From Rikenella microfusus DSM 15922 (lineage in GTDB: Bacteria > Bacteroidota > Bacteroidia > Bacteroidales > Rikenellaceae): a stretch of DNA of 64,000 bases. The notes beneath the pieces were generated by a model. It was not told the origin of the DNA and did not search any database. It saw only the letters and a list, made by a program, of their open reading frames with translations. Below, in pieces: positions 44,930 to 54,018 of this stretch (the stretch's first letter is position 1; the number at the start of each line of letters is the position of its first letter). The stretch spans positions 1,709,882 through 1,773,881 of the forward strand of contig NZ_KE386488.1 of the NCBI RefSeq assembly GCF_000427365.1, written 5' to 3'. Made by a program: the position numbers and the translations under genes.

Positions 44930-46390
44930 ATGCTGACCATTCTTATCGTCCTGTTTCTGATCGGCTACCTGTGCATAGCGTTGGAACACCCCCTGAAAAT
45001 CAACAAGGCCGCTTCGGCGTTGATTACCGCGGCGGCGGCGTGGATCGTCTATATGCTGATCGCTCCGGAGACCGTGCCCGGCACGAGCGGCTTCGGTTTT
45101 TTTCTGGAGGAAAATCCGTCGGTGGCCGGCCTGCCGCTGCATCAGCAGGCGATACATTATGTGCAGCAGGTGCAGATCATCGAGAGCCTGGGCGAGATCG
45201 CCGAGATTCTGTTCTTCCTGATCGGCGCCATGACCATCGTGGAGCTGATCGACGTGCACGGAGGTTTCAATATCATCACGAACCGGATCACCACGCGCCG
45301 CAAACGGAGGCTGCTGTGGATCATCGGAATCATCACGTTTTTCATGTCGGCCACGTTGGACAACCTGACCACGGCTATCGTGATGGTCGCCCTGCTGCGC
45401 AAACTCATCGACAATTACAAGGAACGGTGGTTGTTTGCCGGGGTCATTATCATCGCCGCCAACAGCGGGGGCGCCTGGTCGCCGATCGGCGACGTGACTA
45501 CGATCATGCTCTGGGTACGGGGAAATGTGACTACGGGCGGCCTGATCCCGAACCTGTTCCTGCCCTGTCTGGTGTCGTTCGTGGTTCCCGTGCTGATCGC
45601 CCGGCGGTGGCTGCGCGGAGATGTCACGCCGGCCGCTCCGCACAAACTGGCTGCCGTTCAGGTGCGCGACGGCGAGGTGAGCTACTTCACGAACGTGGAA
45701 GGGAAGACGGCCATTTCGGAACGCGAACGGCTTTCCATCCTGTTGCTGGGAGTGGGCTGCCTGCTCTTCGTTCCGGTATTCAAGATGCTCACCCATCTGC
45801 CTCCGTTCATGGGCATATTGGGGGCGTTGGGGGTGATGTGGGTCTATACGGAGTTGATGTACAAACGCAAGCCGAACCTGCCAGAGGCGGCCAAACGGCG
45901 CATCCCGGACGTCCTGCGCCGGATCGACACCCCGACGATACTCTTTTTTCTGGGAATCCTGCTGGCCGTATCGGCCTTGCAGCGGTCGGGGGTGCTTACA
46001 GACCTGTCGATATGGCTGGACGACAAGGTGCACGATATCTATTTCATCAACATCATGATCGGTTTCCTGTCGTCGGTGATCGATAACGTGCCTTTGGTGG
46101 CCGGGGCCATGGCGACCTATCCGGTCGCCGATCCCGCTGCGGTGGTCGCTGCCGCCGATCCCGCCTATGCCCGGTATTTCGTGCAGGACGGCGTTTTCTG
46201 GCAATTCCTGGCCTATTGCGCCGGCGTGGGCGGTTCGATGCTGATTATCGGGTCGGCCGCCGGCGTGGTGGTTATGGGGCTGGAACGGATGAATTTTATC
46301 TGGTACCTGAAAAATATATCGCTGATCGCCATGGCAGGGTATCTGTCCGGGGCGGCCTTTTATGTCTTCCAGACGCTTTGGCAGGGTTGA
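44930..46390 (+). CDS. nhaD: Sodium:proton antiporter NhaD
   Basis: NhaD exchanges cytoplasmic Na+ for external protons across the inner membrane. The 486-residue polytopic protein of the ion-transporter superfamily has LFLIGAMTIVELIDVHGGFNIIT, TFFMSATLDNLTTAIVMVALLRKL (about residues 140-163) and the matching second-half motif GFLSSVIDNVPLVAGAMA (about 378-395). The paired S-A-x-L-D-N and S-S-V-I-D-N motifs mark the re-entrant substrate site. It is monocistronic with a promoter overlapping the preceding terminator. Confidence 0.92.
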   Translation: MLTILIVLFLIGYLCIALEHPLKINKAASALITAAAAWIVYMLIAPETVPGTSGFGFFLEENPSVAGLPLHQQAIHYVQQVQIIESLGEIAEILFFLIGAMTIVELIDVHGGFNIITNRITTRRKRRLLWIIGIITFFMSATLDNLTTAIVMVALLRKLIDNYKERWLFAGVIIIAANSGGAWSPIGDVTTIMLWVRGNVTTGGLIPNLFLPCLVSFVVPVLIARRWLRGDVTPAAPHKLAAVQVRDGEVSYFTNVEGKTAISERERLSILLLGVGCLLFVPVFKMLTHLPPFMGILGALGVMWVYTELMYKRKPNLPEAAKRRIPDVLRRIDTPTILFFLGILLAVSALQRSGVLTDLSIWLDDKVHDIYFINIMIGFLSSVIDNVPLVAGAMATYPVADPAAVVAAADPAYARYFVQDGVFWQFLAYCAGVGGSMLIIGSAAGVVVMGLERMNFIWYLKNISLIAMAGYLSGAAFYVFQTLWQG

Positions 46391-46408
46391 GGCATAATAA
46401 AAGGTTTT

Positions 46409-46581
46409 GGTAACTATATGCGACTTTACCCAAAATCAGGTAATGATCTTCCCAACCGGCCCTGCGGTGCCGCTCGGCACAGGGGATCGGGGTTTTTTCT
46501 GCTTAAGGGGGCGGGTGTGGGCCGAAATATGCTGAGAATCAAGCATACATATAAATTAGGGTAAAATCGTATATAGTTACC
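46409..46581 (+). repeat. Element t2, a MITE-like repeat with target duplication (173 bp)
   Basis: The terminal inverted repeats span 23 bp and match at 21 positions: GGTAACTATATGCGACTTTA at the left, GTAAAATCGTATATAGTTAC at the right. The 8-bp direct repeat AAGGTTTT flanks it exactly (46401-46408 and 46582-46589), the mark of transposition. It is too short to encode a protein. Confidence 0.85.
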
Positions 46582-46631
46582 AAGGTTTTACACTGCGTGA
46601 TTCTTTCGGATTGCGCCTGACCCGTCGGGGC

Positions 46632-46698
46632 TTGCCGGGGTCTGCCATATTCGATTCAGGCGGCGCCGCTGAGCCGATAACGGAAAATTACCGCCGAA
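46632..46698 (+). repeat. Module g, copy 1
   Basis: A block (TTGCCGGGGTCTGCCATATT, continuing through GCCGATAACGG to CCGCCGAA) that recurs at 61567-61631 with a few differences. It lies between elements t2 and t3. Confidence 0.65.
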
Positions 46699-46737
46699 CA
46701 AGTCCGATATACCAAAGTATATAATCGAAGAACCGAA

Positions 46738-46888
46738 GGCGATTATATACAACTTTACACAAGATTCCCGATACCCCCGTTTCGGCTCTGCGCCGGACGG
46801 CACGAGGCGGTGCAAACCCTGGCAAAAGACCCGGAGGGTCCGGCGCGAGCCGAAAAATTACCGTAGTGTAAAATAGTATATACTTACC
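46738..46888 (+). repeat. Element t3 carrying hairpin module f
   Basis: Ends GATTATATACAACTTTACAC and GTGTAAAATAGTATATACTT are imperfect inverted repeats of the t-family type (about 18 of 23 positions). Inside is hairpin f (46783-46852), whose stem CGGCTC-GCGCCGGAC pairs fully with GTCCGGCGCGAGCCG around a single bulged T. It lies just before the GH2 gene. Confidence 0.65.
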
Positions 46889-46907
46889 AAACTGAAAATA
46901 GGAGCCT

Positions 46908-49622
46908 ATGAAATCGAAGCACCGCGTTCTGATCGCTATCGGAGCTATTATTCTCGTACTGCTGCTCGTCTTCTGGAGCGTGATCGCCGAAGCGCAGCAG
47001 GTGCGGCCCGTGCTCGACGGGGATACGCCCGTCGAAGATGCCGGAAACCGGACAGTCCGTTACTCCACCGCCGGGTTCTATCCGGTGCAGGGCAGCGGAC
47101 GTTCCGTGATGAATATGGATCCTGCCTGGAGGTTCGCCCGGGGGCACCACGACGGGGCGTGGCGTGAAGATTATCGGGGCGATTCCGCGTGGCAGACGGT
47201 GAACGTGCCGCACGGGTTGGAGTTGCTGCCCGTGGAGGCCAGCGGCGGGGTCAATTACCGGGGAGAGGCGTGGTACCGGAAATATTTCCAGACTCCGGCA
47301 GGGGTGAAAGGGAAAAGGCTGGTGCTCTGGTTCGAAGGAATCATGGGCAAGGCGAAAGTGTGGGTGAACGGTCGGCAGGTGGCCGAGCATTTCGGCGGTT
47401 TCCTTCCCGTCGTTGCGGATATCGGCGACGCGATCCGTCCCGACGAGGGGGCGATCAACGTGGTGGCGGTGATGGCGGACAACGGCGACGACCCGACCTA
47501 CCCGCCGGGCAAACCGCAGGCGCAACTGGACTACTGCTATTTCGGGGGTATTTATCGCGACGTGTGGCTGGTGGCAACGAACAAGGTCTATATCACCGAC
47601 CCGAACCAGACCGACCGTGTGGCAGGCGGCGGCCTGTTCTTCGCCACGACCCGGCTGGCTGAAAACCGGTCGGAAGCGGAGGTGGCGCTGCGCCTGAACC
47701 TGGCCAACGATACCCGGCGGGGAGCGTCGGGGCGGGTCGAATATACGCTGGTCGGGCCGGACGGCAAGATCGCCGCTTCCAAAACGCAGTCTTATTCCGT
47801 AGCAGCCGGCGGCGACCGGACGCTGGACACGAAGATGACAGTCCGGAATCCCGCCCTTTGGTCGCCGGAGCATCCGAACCTGTACCGGTTGAATGTTCGG
47901 GTGACCGACCGTCGGGGCGTGGCGGTGGACGGCTTCATGCAGCGGGTGGGGATCCGGACGGTCGCGTTCGATCCGGCGCAGGGTTTTGTGCTCAACGGTA
48001 AACCTTATCCGCGGAAGTTGATCGGCGGCAACCGCCATCAGGACTATGCGGTGGTCGGGAACGCTTTGTCGAATAACCTGCATTGGCGCGACGCGGCGAA
48101 GCTCAAGGCGGCCGGGATGGAGATCGTCCGCAATGCCCACTATCCGCAGGACCCGGCCTTTATGGACGCCTGCGATGAGCTGGGGTTGCTGGTGATCGTG
48201 AATACGCCCGGCTGGCAGTTCTGGAACGAAGAACCGGTATTCGCGGAGCGGGTATACGGCGATGTGCGGAATATGGTGCGGCGCGACCGTAACCGGCCGA
48301 GCGTCGTCATGTGGGAACCGATCCTGAACGAGACGTGGTATCCGGAGGAGTTCGCCGGCAAGGTGCATGACATCGTGAAAGAGGAATATCCGTTTCCCGG
48401 TTGCTACACGGCCAGCGACAGCGAGGCGAAAGGACACGAACATTTCGAGATACAGTTCGCCCATCCGGCGTTGGGCGAAAAAGAGTCCGCGGCGGCGCAT
48501 ATCGACCCGGAAAAGGTCTATTTTACGCGCGAATGGGGCGACAATGTGGACGATTGGAGTTCGCACAATTCGACGAGCCGCGTGGCTCGGGGCTGGGGCG
48601 AAGTGCCGCAGCTGGTGCAGGCGAACCACTATGCGAAGAATGACTACTCTTCGACCTCTTACGACGCGCTTTACCGTGCGCCGGTCTATCATTTCGGCGG
48701 TACGCTCTGGCATCCGTTCGACCACCAGCGCGGTTATCATCCCGACCCGTTCTACGGGGGGCTGATGGATGCTTTCCGCCGTCCGAAATACTCGTATGAA
48801 ATGTTCCGGGCGCAAAACCGACGGGCGGAACCGATGGTGTTCATAGCCCATGAGATGACGCCGTTTTCGCCCGAAGACGTGACGGTGTTCAGCAACTGCG
48901 ATACGGTGGTGTTGCACACCTTCGTGGGGCCGGATACCGTGTGGACTTATGTGCGGGGGCGGGACTGCGATACGACGGGGATGCCCTCGCCGGCGATCGT
49001 CTTCCCGCGGGCGTGGAACTTTATGAAAGATAAGGCTCTGTCGCGCAGCGGCAGGCAGGGCGATGCTTATATCCTGGTCGAGGGGATTAGGAACGGACAG
49101 GTTGCGGCCTCGCAGAAAAAGAGTATGTCGCGTCGCCCGATGAAACTGGAATTGATCGTCGATCGGGAGGGGGTCAATGCGGTGGCCGACGGTTCGGACT
49201 TAGTAACGGTGGTGGCGCAGATTACCGACGGGAACGGCATGGTCAAACGGCTGAACAACCGGAGCGTGCGCTTCGCGATCGAAGGCGAGGGGCGCCTGCT
49301 GGTTCCGGAATCGCAGGCGGCGGGCGTACCGCTGATCTGGGGCGAGGCTCCGGTGCTGGTGCAGACGACCACGACTCCGGGAACGGTCAAAGTCAGGGCC
49401 GAAATCGCCGGGGTGCAGGGCGATTGGACGCCCCATGCGGCGGAGATTGAGTTCCGCACGGTGGCTCCGTTGCAGGATTTGATCTATATGGAATCGGAAG
49501 CGGAGCGTATGGAGGTTCCGGTCGCGGCGGCGGGGAACGCGACGACGGTCGGCCGGCGGCAGTCGGAAGATATGCTCCGGCAGGTGGAAGCGCAGCAGGA
49601 GGCGTTCGGAGAACAACGATGA
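46908..49622 (+). CDS. Glycoside hydrolase family 2 protein (beta-galactosidase-like)
   Basis: 904 residues: an N-terminal signal/anchor (VLIAIGAIILVLLLVFWSVIAEA), a GH2 sugar-binding jelly roll (about 70-225; GVNYRGEAWYRKYFQTP, YCYFGGIYRDVWLVATN), an Ig-like domain (about 230-340) and the TIM barrel from about 350. The acid/base is probably E475 (WEPILNE) and the nucleophile probably E542 (REWGD). The C-terminal about 130 residues are Ig-like (VTVVAQITDGNGMVKRLNN). Its stop overlaps the start of the NamZ-type muramidase gene (ATGA), so the pair is a coupled operon. This suggests activity on peptidoglycan-derived or host N-acetyl-sugars rather than lactose; the substrate is inferred. Confidence 0.88.
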   Translation: MKSKHRVLIAIGAIILVLLLVFWSVIAEAQQVRPVLDGDTPVEDAGNRTVRYSTAGFYPVQGSGRSVMNMDPAWRFARGHHDGAWREDYRGDSAWQTVNVPHGLELLPVEASGGVNYRGEAWYRKYFQTPAGVKGKRLVLWFEGIMGKAKVWVNGRQVAEHFGGFLPVVADIGDAIRPDEGAINVVAVMADNGDDPTYPPGKPQAQLDYCYFGGIYRDVWLVATNKVYITDPNQTDRVAGGGLFFATTRLAENRSEAEVALRLNLANDTRRGASGRVEYTLVGPDGKIAASKTQSYSVAAGGDRTLDTKMTVRNPALWSPEHPNLYRLNVRVTDRRGVAVDGFMQRVGIRTVAFDPAQGFVLNGKPYPRKLIGGNRHQDYAVVGNALSNNLHWRDAAKLKAAGMEIVRNAHYPQDPAFMDACDELGLLVIVNTPGWQFWNEEPVFAERVYGDVRNMVRRDRNRPSVVMWEPILNETWYPEEFAGKVHDIVKEEYPFPGCYTASDSEAKGHEHFEIQFAHPALGEKESAAAHIDPEKVYFTREWGDNVDDWSSHNSTSRVARGWGEVPQLVQANHYAKNDYSSTSYDALYRAPVYHFGGTLWHPFDHQRGYHPDPFYGGLMDAFRRPKYSYEMFRAQNRRAEPMVFIAHEMTPFSPEDVTVFSNCDTVVLHTFVGPDTVWTYVRGRDCDTTGMPSPAIVFPRAWNFMKDKALSRSGRQGDAYILVEGIRNGQVAASQKKSMSRRPMKLELIVDREGVNAVADGSDLVTVVAQITDGNGMVKRLNNRSVRFAIEGEGRLLVPESQAAGVPLIWGEAPVLVQTTTTPGTVKVRAEIAGVQGDWTPHAAEIEFRTVAPLQDLIYMESEAERMEVPVAAAGNATTVGRRQSEDMLRQVEAQQEAFGEQR

Positions 49623-50986
49623 GCCGCTGGATAACCCGACAGCCCGAAGCCGGCGGTGTCGCCGGGCGTACCGGCCGGGTTGTAATTATCCGGAATTGCC
49701 GCCCTGCGCCGGGAGTGGTTCGGGGCGAGCCGCTGGCGCGGATCGTTGCCTGTTGCCTTCTGTTTGTACTCTTTATCGGCGGAGTCGCTGCCGGGCCTGT
49801 GAAAACGGGGATCGAAGTGCTGCGGGATTCGGGTTTCGAGATTTTACAGGGTAAGCGGGTCGGACTGGTCACGAATCCGACGGGGGTGGACTCCCGGTTG
49901 GTGCCGACGGTCGATATACTGGACAGCGCGGCCCGGACGGGAACGTTCTCTCTGGCGGCCCTTTACGGGCCGGAACACGGGATACGGGGCAATGTCGCGG
50001 CAGGCGAAAAGGTCGCTTCGGGGAGGGAGCCGTCCACGGGCGTGCCGGTTTTCAGCCTGTACGGGGCGACCCGGAAACCGACCCCGCAGATGCTGGCGGG
50101 AATCGACGTGCTGGTGTTCGATATACAGGACATCGGTACGCGGAGTTATACCTATCTGTCGACGATGGGGCGGGTGATGGAGGCTGCGGCGGAGAACGGA
50201 ATTCCGGTGGTCGTCCTCGACCGGCCGAACCCGTTGGGCGGCGAGCGTGTCGAGGGGTGCGAAATTGTCGAGCCTGGCTTCGTCTCTTTTGTCAGCGCCT
50301 ATCCGGTGCCGTATGTGCACGGCATGACAGTGGGCGAGCTGGCGCGGATGCTCAACGGGGAAAAGATGCTCCGTGGCGGCGTGCGGTGCGATCTGACGGT
50401 CGTTCCGATGCGGGGCTGGCGGCGGGAGATGGCGTGGGGCGAGTGCGGTTTGCCGTGGGTACCCACTTCCCCGCATATCCCGACGCCGGAAAGCGCGTTT
50501 TATTACCCGGCCACGGGAACGGCGGGCGAGTTGGGAACGCTGAATATCGGGGTGGGTTATACATTGCCGTTCCGAACGATAGCGGCGCCGTGGATATCGG
50601 ATGCCGATGCGCTGGCGCGGCGGTTGAACGCGTTGCCGGAATTGGCCGGTTTCCGGTTTCGGCCGATCCATTACAGTCCGTTTTACGGGTCGGGCAAGGG
50701 GATCGAACAGCACGGGGTGCAGATCTATCTGACCGACCGGGCGACGGCCTCGCGGCTGACGTTGGTGCCGTTCTATGCGATGCAGGAGTTGGCGGCTCTG
50801 TATCCGGACCGTAGGCCGCTGGCGGCGGCGGAGTCGCGGCTGGCGATGTTCGACAAAGTGTTGGGAACCGACCGGATGAGAAAGATGTTCGTCGGAGCGG
50901 GCTGCCGGGTAACGCCGCAAATGGCGGCTCTCTGGCGACCGTCGGAAACGTTTCTCGCGACGAGGCAGAAGTATCTGTTATATTGA
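49619..50986 (+). CDS. DUF1343 exo-beta-N-acetylmuramidase (NamZ-like)
   Basis: 455 residues matching the DUF1343 family, whose Bacillus member NamZ removes terminal MurNAc from muropeptides (family GH171). Landmarks: KTGIEVLRDSGFEILQGKRVGLVTNPTGV (begins about residue 62), LYGPEHGIRGN, VFDIQDIGTRSYTYLSTM, VLDRPNPLGG, GLPWVPTSPHIPTPESAFYYPATG and HYSPFYGSGKGIEQHGVQIYLTD. A hydrophobic signal lies at residues about 41-58, so about 40 residues precede it and the true start may be further in. Translation is coupled to the GH2 gene by a 4-nt overlap, implying a shared role in peptidoglycan sugar salvage. Confidence 0.85.
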   Translation: MSRWITRQPEAGGVAGRTGRVVIIRNCRPAPGVVRGEPLARIVACCLLFVLFIGGVAAGPVKTGIEVLRDSGFEILQGKRVGLVTNPTGVDSRLVPTVDILDSAARTGTFSLAALYGPEHGIRGNVAAGEKVASGREPSTGVPVFSLYGATRKPTPQMLAGIDVLVFDIQDIGTRSYTYLSTMGRVMEAAAENGIPVVVLDRPNPLGGERVEGCEIVEPGFVSFVSAYPVPYVHGMTVGELARMLNGEKMLRGGVRCDLTVVPMRGWRREMAWGECGLPWVPTSPHIPTPESAFYYPATGTAGELGTLNIGVGYTLPFRTIAAPWISDADALARRLNALPELAGFRFRPIHYSPFYGSGKGIEQHGVQIYLTDRATASRLTLVPFYAMQELAALYPDRRPLAAAESRLAMFDKVLGTDRMRKMFVGAGCRVTPQMAALWRPSETFLATRQKYLLY

Positions 50987-51093
50987 GACGTTAGCGGCGG
51001 GCTTGGGCGACGAAACGGCGTCTCTGTAAAGGGGGCGATGTCGCAGGATATGCGAGTCGTGCGAAAGGCGGCTCCCGTCGAAGAAACCGGGGG

Positions 51094-51741
51094 CTATTCC
51101 ATCTTTTCGATCGTCAGTCCGGGGAGCGATTGCATGAATTGGAAAAGGTGGGTGTCGTCGGCATAGTTCCGTGTCTTGACCACCATCGTCACCCGGAACA
51201 GGTTGCCGTCTCCGACCGTTTCGTGCGAGGCTTCGTAACTGACCAAGTTGTAACCTTTTTCGTGTATCTGAGCCAGCACGCGGGTCAGGTTTTCGTCGTC
51301 GGTGGTGGAGAATACCAGCAGGGAGGTGTGCAGTCCGACGCTCTTGAAAACGAGCGTGGAGAGTTCCAGCCCGGCCAGCGTCAGCAACATGGCCGCGATA
51401 CCGATCCAGTACATGCCTCCGCCGACGGCCAGTCCGATCCCGGCGGTGGCCCACAGGCCGGAGGCCGTGGTCAGCCCGCGCACGAACTGTTTATGGATCA
51501 TGATGGAACCGGCTCCGATGAAACCGATGCCGGTAACCACTTGCGCCGCAACCCGTCCGGGGTCGCCTTTGGCCCCTTCGCCGAAACCGTACATGGAGAC
51601 GATCATGAACAAGGCGCTGCCCAGAGCCACCAGAAAGTGGGTCCTGAGGCCTGCTTCTTTGGCTCTGTATTCGCGGTCGAAGCCGATAATGCCGCCCAGC
51701 AGGGCCGCTACGGTCAGCCGGAGTATCAGTGTTCCTTCCAT
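51094..51741 (-). CDS. MgtC/SapB family membrane protein
   Basis: 215 residues. The N-terminal about 140 have the MgtC fold with four to five membrane helices: LTVAALLGGIIGFDREYRAKEAGLRTHFLVALGSALFMIVS contains the conserved FDRE and AGLRTH motifs (described by pieces), followed by GIGFIGAGSIMIH and GLTTASGLWATAGIGLAVGGG. The C-terminal cytoplasmic part (about 145-215, LLVFSTTDDENLTRVLAQIHEKGYN) looks like an ACT-type regulatory domain. MgtC proteins are linked to growth at low magnesium or acid and to ATP synthase inhibition; a transport role is unproven. No riboswitch-like leader is evident. Confidence 0.88.
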   Translation of the reverse strand: MEGTLILRLTVAALLGGIIGFDREYRAKEAGLRTHFLVALGSALFMIVSMYGFGEGAKGDPGRVAAQVVTGIGFIGAGSIMIHKQFVRGLTTASGLWATAGIGLAVGGGMYWIGIAAMLLTLAGLELSTLVFKSVGLHTSLLVFSTTDDENLTRVLAQIHEKGYNLVSYEASHETVGDGNLFRVTMVVKTRNYADDTHLFQFMQSLPGLTIEKME

Positions 51742-51963
51742 CGGTTCGCGTTTTGTCCGGCCGGAAACGGGCCGGATCTATATTTCGATCGGCCGCCGGT
51801 TTCGACCGGAGTGTTGTCGGTTCGACTGGCGTTGGGGTTTTGATATTCGCGTGTTTCGGCGGTTTTCGCCCCGCGCTGAGCTTTCGGGTTTTGCCCGTGT
51901 CCGGAGAAATGGAAGATCATCCTTTGGGTATAAATCCTCCGTAACGAAATATCCCGAACACGA

Positions 51964-51991
51964 AAGGGGATACGTCCGTGCGTATCCCCTT
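51964..51991 (-). terminator. Terminator of the TraR/DksA-like gene
   Basis: An 11-bp stem AAGGGGATACG/CGTATCCCCTT with a 6-nt loop, followed by TTCG on the minus strand; moderate T content. Confidence 0.5.
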
Positions 51992-52025
51992 CGCGTCAGG
52001 ACGAATCCCCACGGCCGGAACGGGG

Positions 52026-52412
52026 CTATTTCACGCCGCTCTCTTTCGCTTCGATGCTCAGCGTGGCGTGGGGCACTACGCGCAGCCGCTCTTTCGGAAT
52101 CAGTTTGCCCGTTTCGCGGCAGATGCCGTACGTTTTGTTTTCGATCCGCACCAGCGCGGCTTCGAGGTTCTGGATAAACTTGTACTGCCGGGCGGCGAGC
52201 CGTCCGGATTCCTCTTTGGACAAGGTGGCTGCCCCTTCTTCCAGTATCTTGAACGTGGGCGAGGTGTCGTCCGTCCCGTTGCTCGAAGTATGGGTGATGG
52301 TGGCTCTCAGCAGTTCGTAGTCCGCTTTGGCCTTTTCGAGTTTCTCCAGTATGATCTCCTTGAATTCAGCCAGCTCCGCGTCCGAATATCTCGTTTTTTC
52401 AGTCTCGGCCAT
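52026..52412 (-). CDS. TraR/DksA-family protein without a zinc finger
   Basis: 128 residues with the DksA/TraR layout: an N-terminal coiled-coil pair (about residues 10-95, LAEFKEIILEKLEKAKADYELLRATI ... AATLSKEESGRLAARQYKFIQNLEAALVRIE) and a short C-terminal globular segment YGICRETGKLIPKERLRVVPHATLSIEAKE. In DksA this segment holds a C4 zinc finger; only one Cys (about residue 99) remains here, and the second CxxC pair is absent. I recall similar cysteine-poor DksA proteins in other Bacteroidetes. Such proteins may still bind RNA polymerase through the secondary channel. It is monocistronic. Confidence 0.85.
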   Translation of the reverse strand: MAETEKTRYSDAELAEFKEIILEKLEKAKADYELLRATITHTSSNGTDDTSPTFKILEEGAATLSKEESGRLAARQYKFIQNLEAALVRIENKTYGICRETGKLIPKERLRVVPHATLSIEAKESGVK

Positions 52413-52457
52413 AATGCTCTCTCCCTTTCTGCTATTTTAATCGGTTAATGTTTTTTG

Positions 52458-52664
52458 GGTAATCATATACGATTTAACCCCGTGCCTTGCTCCCTCCCCT
52501 GTCCGCGGATTTCCGTTCTTCCGGCCTGCGCCCGCTTTCCGGACGGAGAAGTTTTCCGACCGCAGCGGTCCCGCCGGGGTGTGAGGGCGCTTTATTCGGG
52601 CGATTCTGCCGGGCCGTTGGAGGAAATTCCTGTCCGGCTCCGGGTAAAGTCCTATATGCTTACC
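52458..52664 (+). repeat. Element t4, MITE-like (207 bp)
   Basis: The terminal inverted repeats GGTAATCATATACGATTTAA and GTAAAGTCCTATATGCTTAC belong to the t family (about 19 of 23 positions pair). The 8 bp flanking each side (GTTTTTTG and GTTTCTTA) agree at 6 positions, suggesting a decayed target duplication. It fills most of the gap between the cydB end and the TraR/DksA-like gene. Confidence 0.65.
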
Positions 52665-52749
52665 GTTTCTTATTCGTAAAGATAGGTATTAAAAACAAAT
52701 TATCCTATAACTGCGGGCGTCCGGCGGACGATTTGTCGTGCGGGGCGGA

Positions 52750-53901
52750 TCAGTATATGTGTCCGCCTTCGTTTATCTCGCTGCGTGTCACCGGTTTGCG
52801 GTTGATCGACCGCCATGCGTACCAGATATAGGCGACTACGAAAGGTATCAGAACGGATACTCCGCTCATCACTTTCAGGGTGAATTCCGACGAACTGCTG
52901 TTGTAGATGGTGAGCGAACTTTGCGTGTCGGCCAGCGACGGATAGTAGGCCGTGTCGTTCCAGCCTGCCGTCAGCAGCAGGGCCAGGACGGTCGCGACGG
53001 TGCCTGCGCCGGCGAACCAGATTCCTTTGCGGCTGTCGGTGAACATGCCTTTGCCCAGCCCCCACAGGGCCGAGAGCACGCCGAGGAGCAGCAGGACGAG
53101 GACAGCGGGCATGGCGAGCAGGTTGCGTCCGTATTTGTACGGTTCGACGGATATGACGCCTGTGGCGGGATCGACGGCCCGGCCGTCGGCCATGAGGATG
53201 CTGACCAGGAAGATCAGGAAGAAGATGACGAAGGCTGTCCCTTCGATGCGCAGTTCTTTGCGCGAGCGGTCGCGCACGACGGTATCGTCGATGTTGTTGA
53301 TGAAGTAGAGGAGGCCGAGCGACCGGGCCAGGAACAGCACGGCGATGCCGAGGCACAGGTTGCGGTAGTCGAGGACGGCTTCCAGACCGCGCCAGGGTGT
53401 GGTCCAGTGCGAGATGGTTGCGGCTGCGGCGTGGATGTTCCCGATATTCGCGGTATCGACTTCGAAATTGGCGCCGGTAAAGAAAGTGCCGACGGCGGTG
53501 CCGATCAACAGGGGACCGAGACAGCCGTTGATGAACAGGAAGGCGTCGTAGGTTTTCATTCCGAGGAAGTTGCCTGCTTTGGAGCGGAATTCGTAGGAGA
53601 CGGCCTGGATCACGAATACCAGCAGAATCGCCATCCAGACGTAAAAGGCGCCGCCGAAACTGGTGGAATAGAAGAGCGGAAAGGAGGCGAAAAAGGCGCC
53701 GCCGAAGGTAACGAGCGTGGTGAAAGTAAATTCCCATTTCCGACCGAGTGAATTGACGATCAGGCTTTTATCTTCGGGGGTTTTGCCGATGGCGTAAATC
53801 ATGCTCTGGCCTCCCTGCACGAAGAGCAGAAAAACGAGCAGGGCGCCCAGCAGCGATACGAGCAGCCACCAGTAATGCTGCAACAAGACAATTGTATCCA
53901 T
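52750..53901 (-). CDS. cydB: Cytochrome bd ubiquinol oxidase subunit II
   Basis: A 383-residue polytopic protein with CydB features: an N-terminal helix pair (HYWWLLVSLLGALLVFLLFVQGGQSMIY), GRKWEFTFTTLVTFGGAFFASFPLFYSTSFGG (in pieces, WEFTFTTL then FPLFYSTSFGGA), and long alternating helices to GVSVLIPFVVAYIWYAWRSI. CydB assembles with CydA into the quinol oxidase that reduces O2 to water with high affinity, protecting anaerobes from oxygen. It follows cydA by 123 nt; that gap is the repeat element h2. The 3' end lies next to element t4. Confidence 0.92.
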   Translation of the reverse strand: MDTIVLLQHYWWLLVSLLGALLVFLLFVQGGQSMIYAIGKTPEDKSLIVNSLGRKWEFTFTTLVTFGGAFFASFPLFYSTSFGGAFYVWMAILLVFVIQAVSYEFRSKAGNFLGMKTYDAFLFINGCLGPLLIGTAVGTFFTGANFEVDTANIGNIHAAAATISHWTTPWRGLEAVLDYRNLCLGIAVLFLARSLGLLYFINNIDDTVVRDRSRKELRIEGTAFVIFFLIFLVSILMADGRAVDPATGVISVEPYKYGRNLLAMPAVLVLLLLGVLSALWGLGKGMFTDSRKGIWFAGAGTVATVLALLLTAGWNDTAYYPSLADTQSSLTIYNSSSSEFTLKVMSGVSVLIPFVVAYIWYAWRSINRKPVTRSEINEGGHIY

Positions 53902-53915
53902 TATCGACTTATTTT

Positions 53916-54018
53916 ATTGGTTCGTTTGTTCGTACTATTGGGTTTGAGGGTACTGTTCTCTTTGTTCAGAAAAAGAACGGTTGCCTCAAACTTGAACAGT
54001 ACGGATAAACGAACAATT
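53916..54018 (-). repeat. Element h2 within the cyd operon
   Basis: An approximately 100-bp element with ends ATTGGTTCGTTTGTTCGTAC and TACGGATAAACGAACAATT (imperfect inverted repeats). It holds a long hairpin whose arms contain GTTTGAGG...CTGTTCT and AGAACGGTTGCCTCAAAC. It occupies the cydA-cydB intergenic gap and would be transcribed within the operon. Confidence 0.7.
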
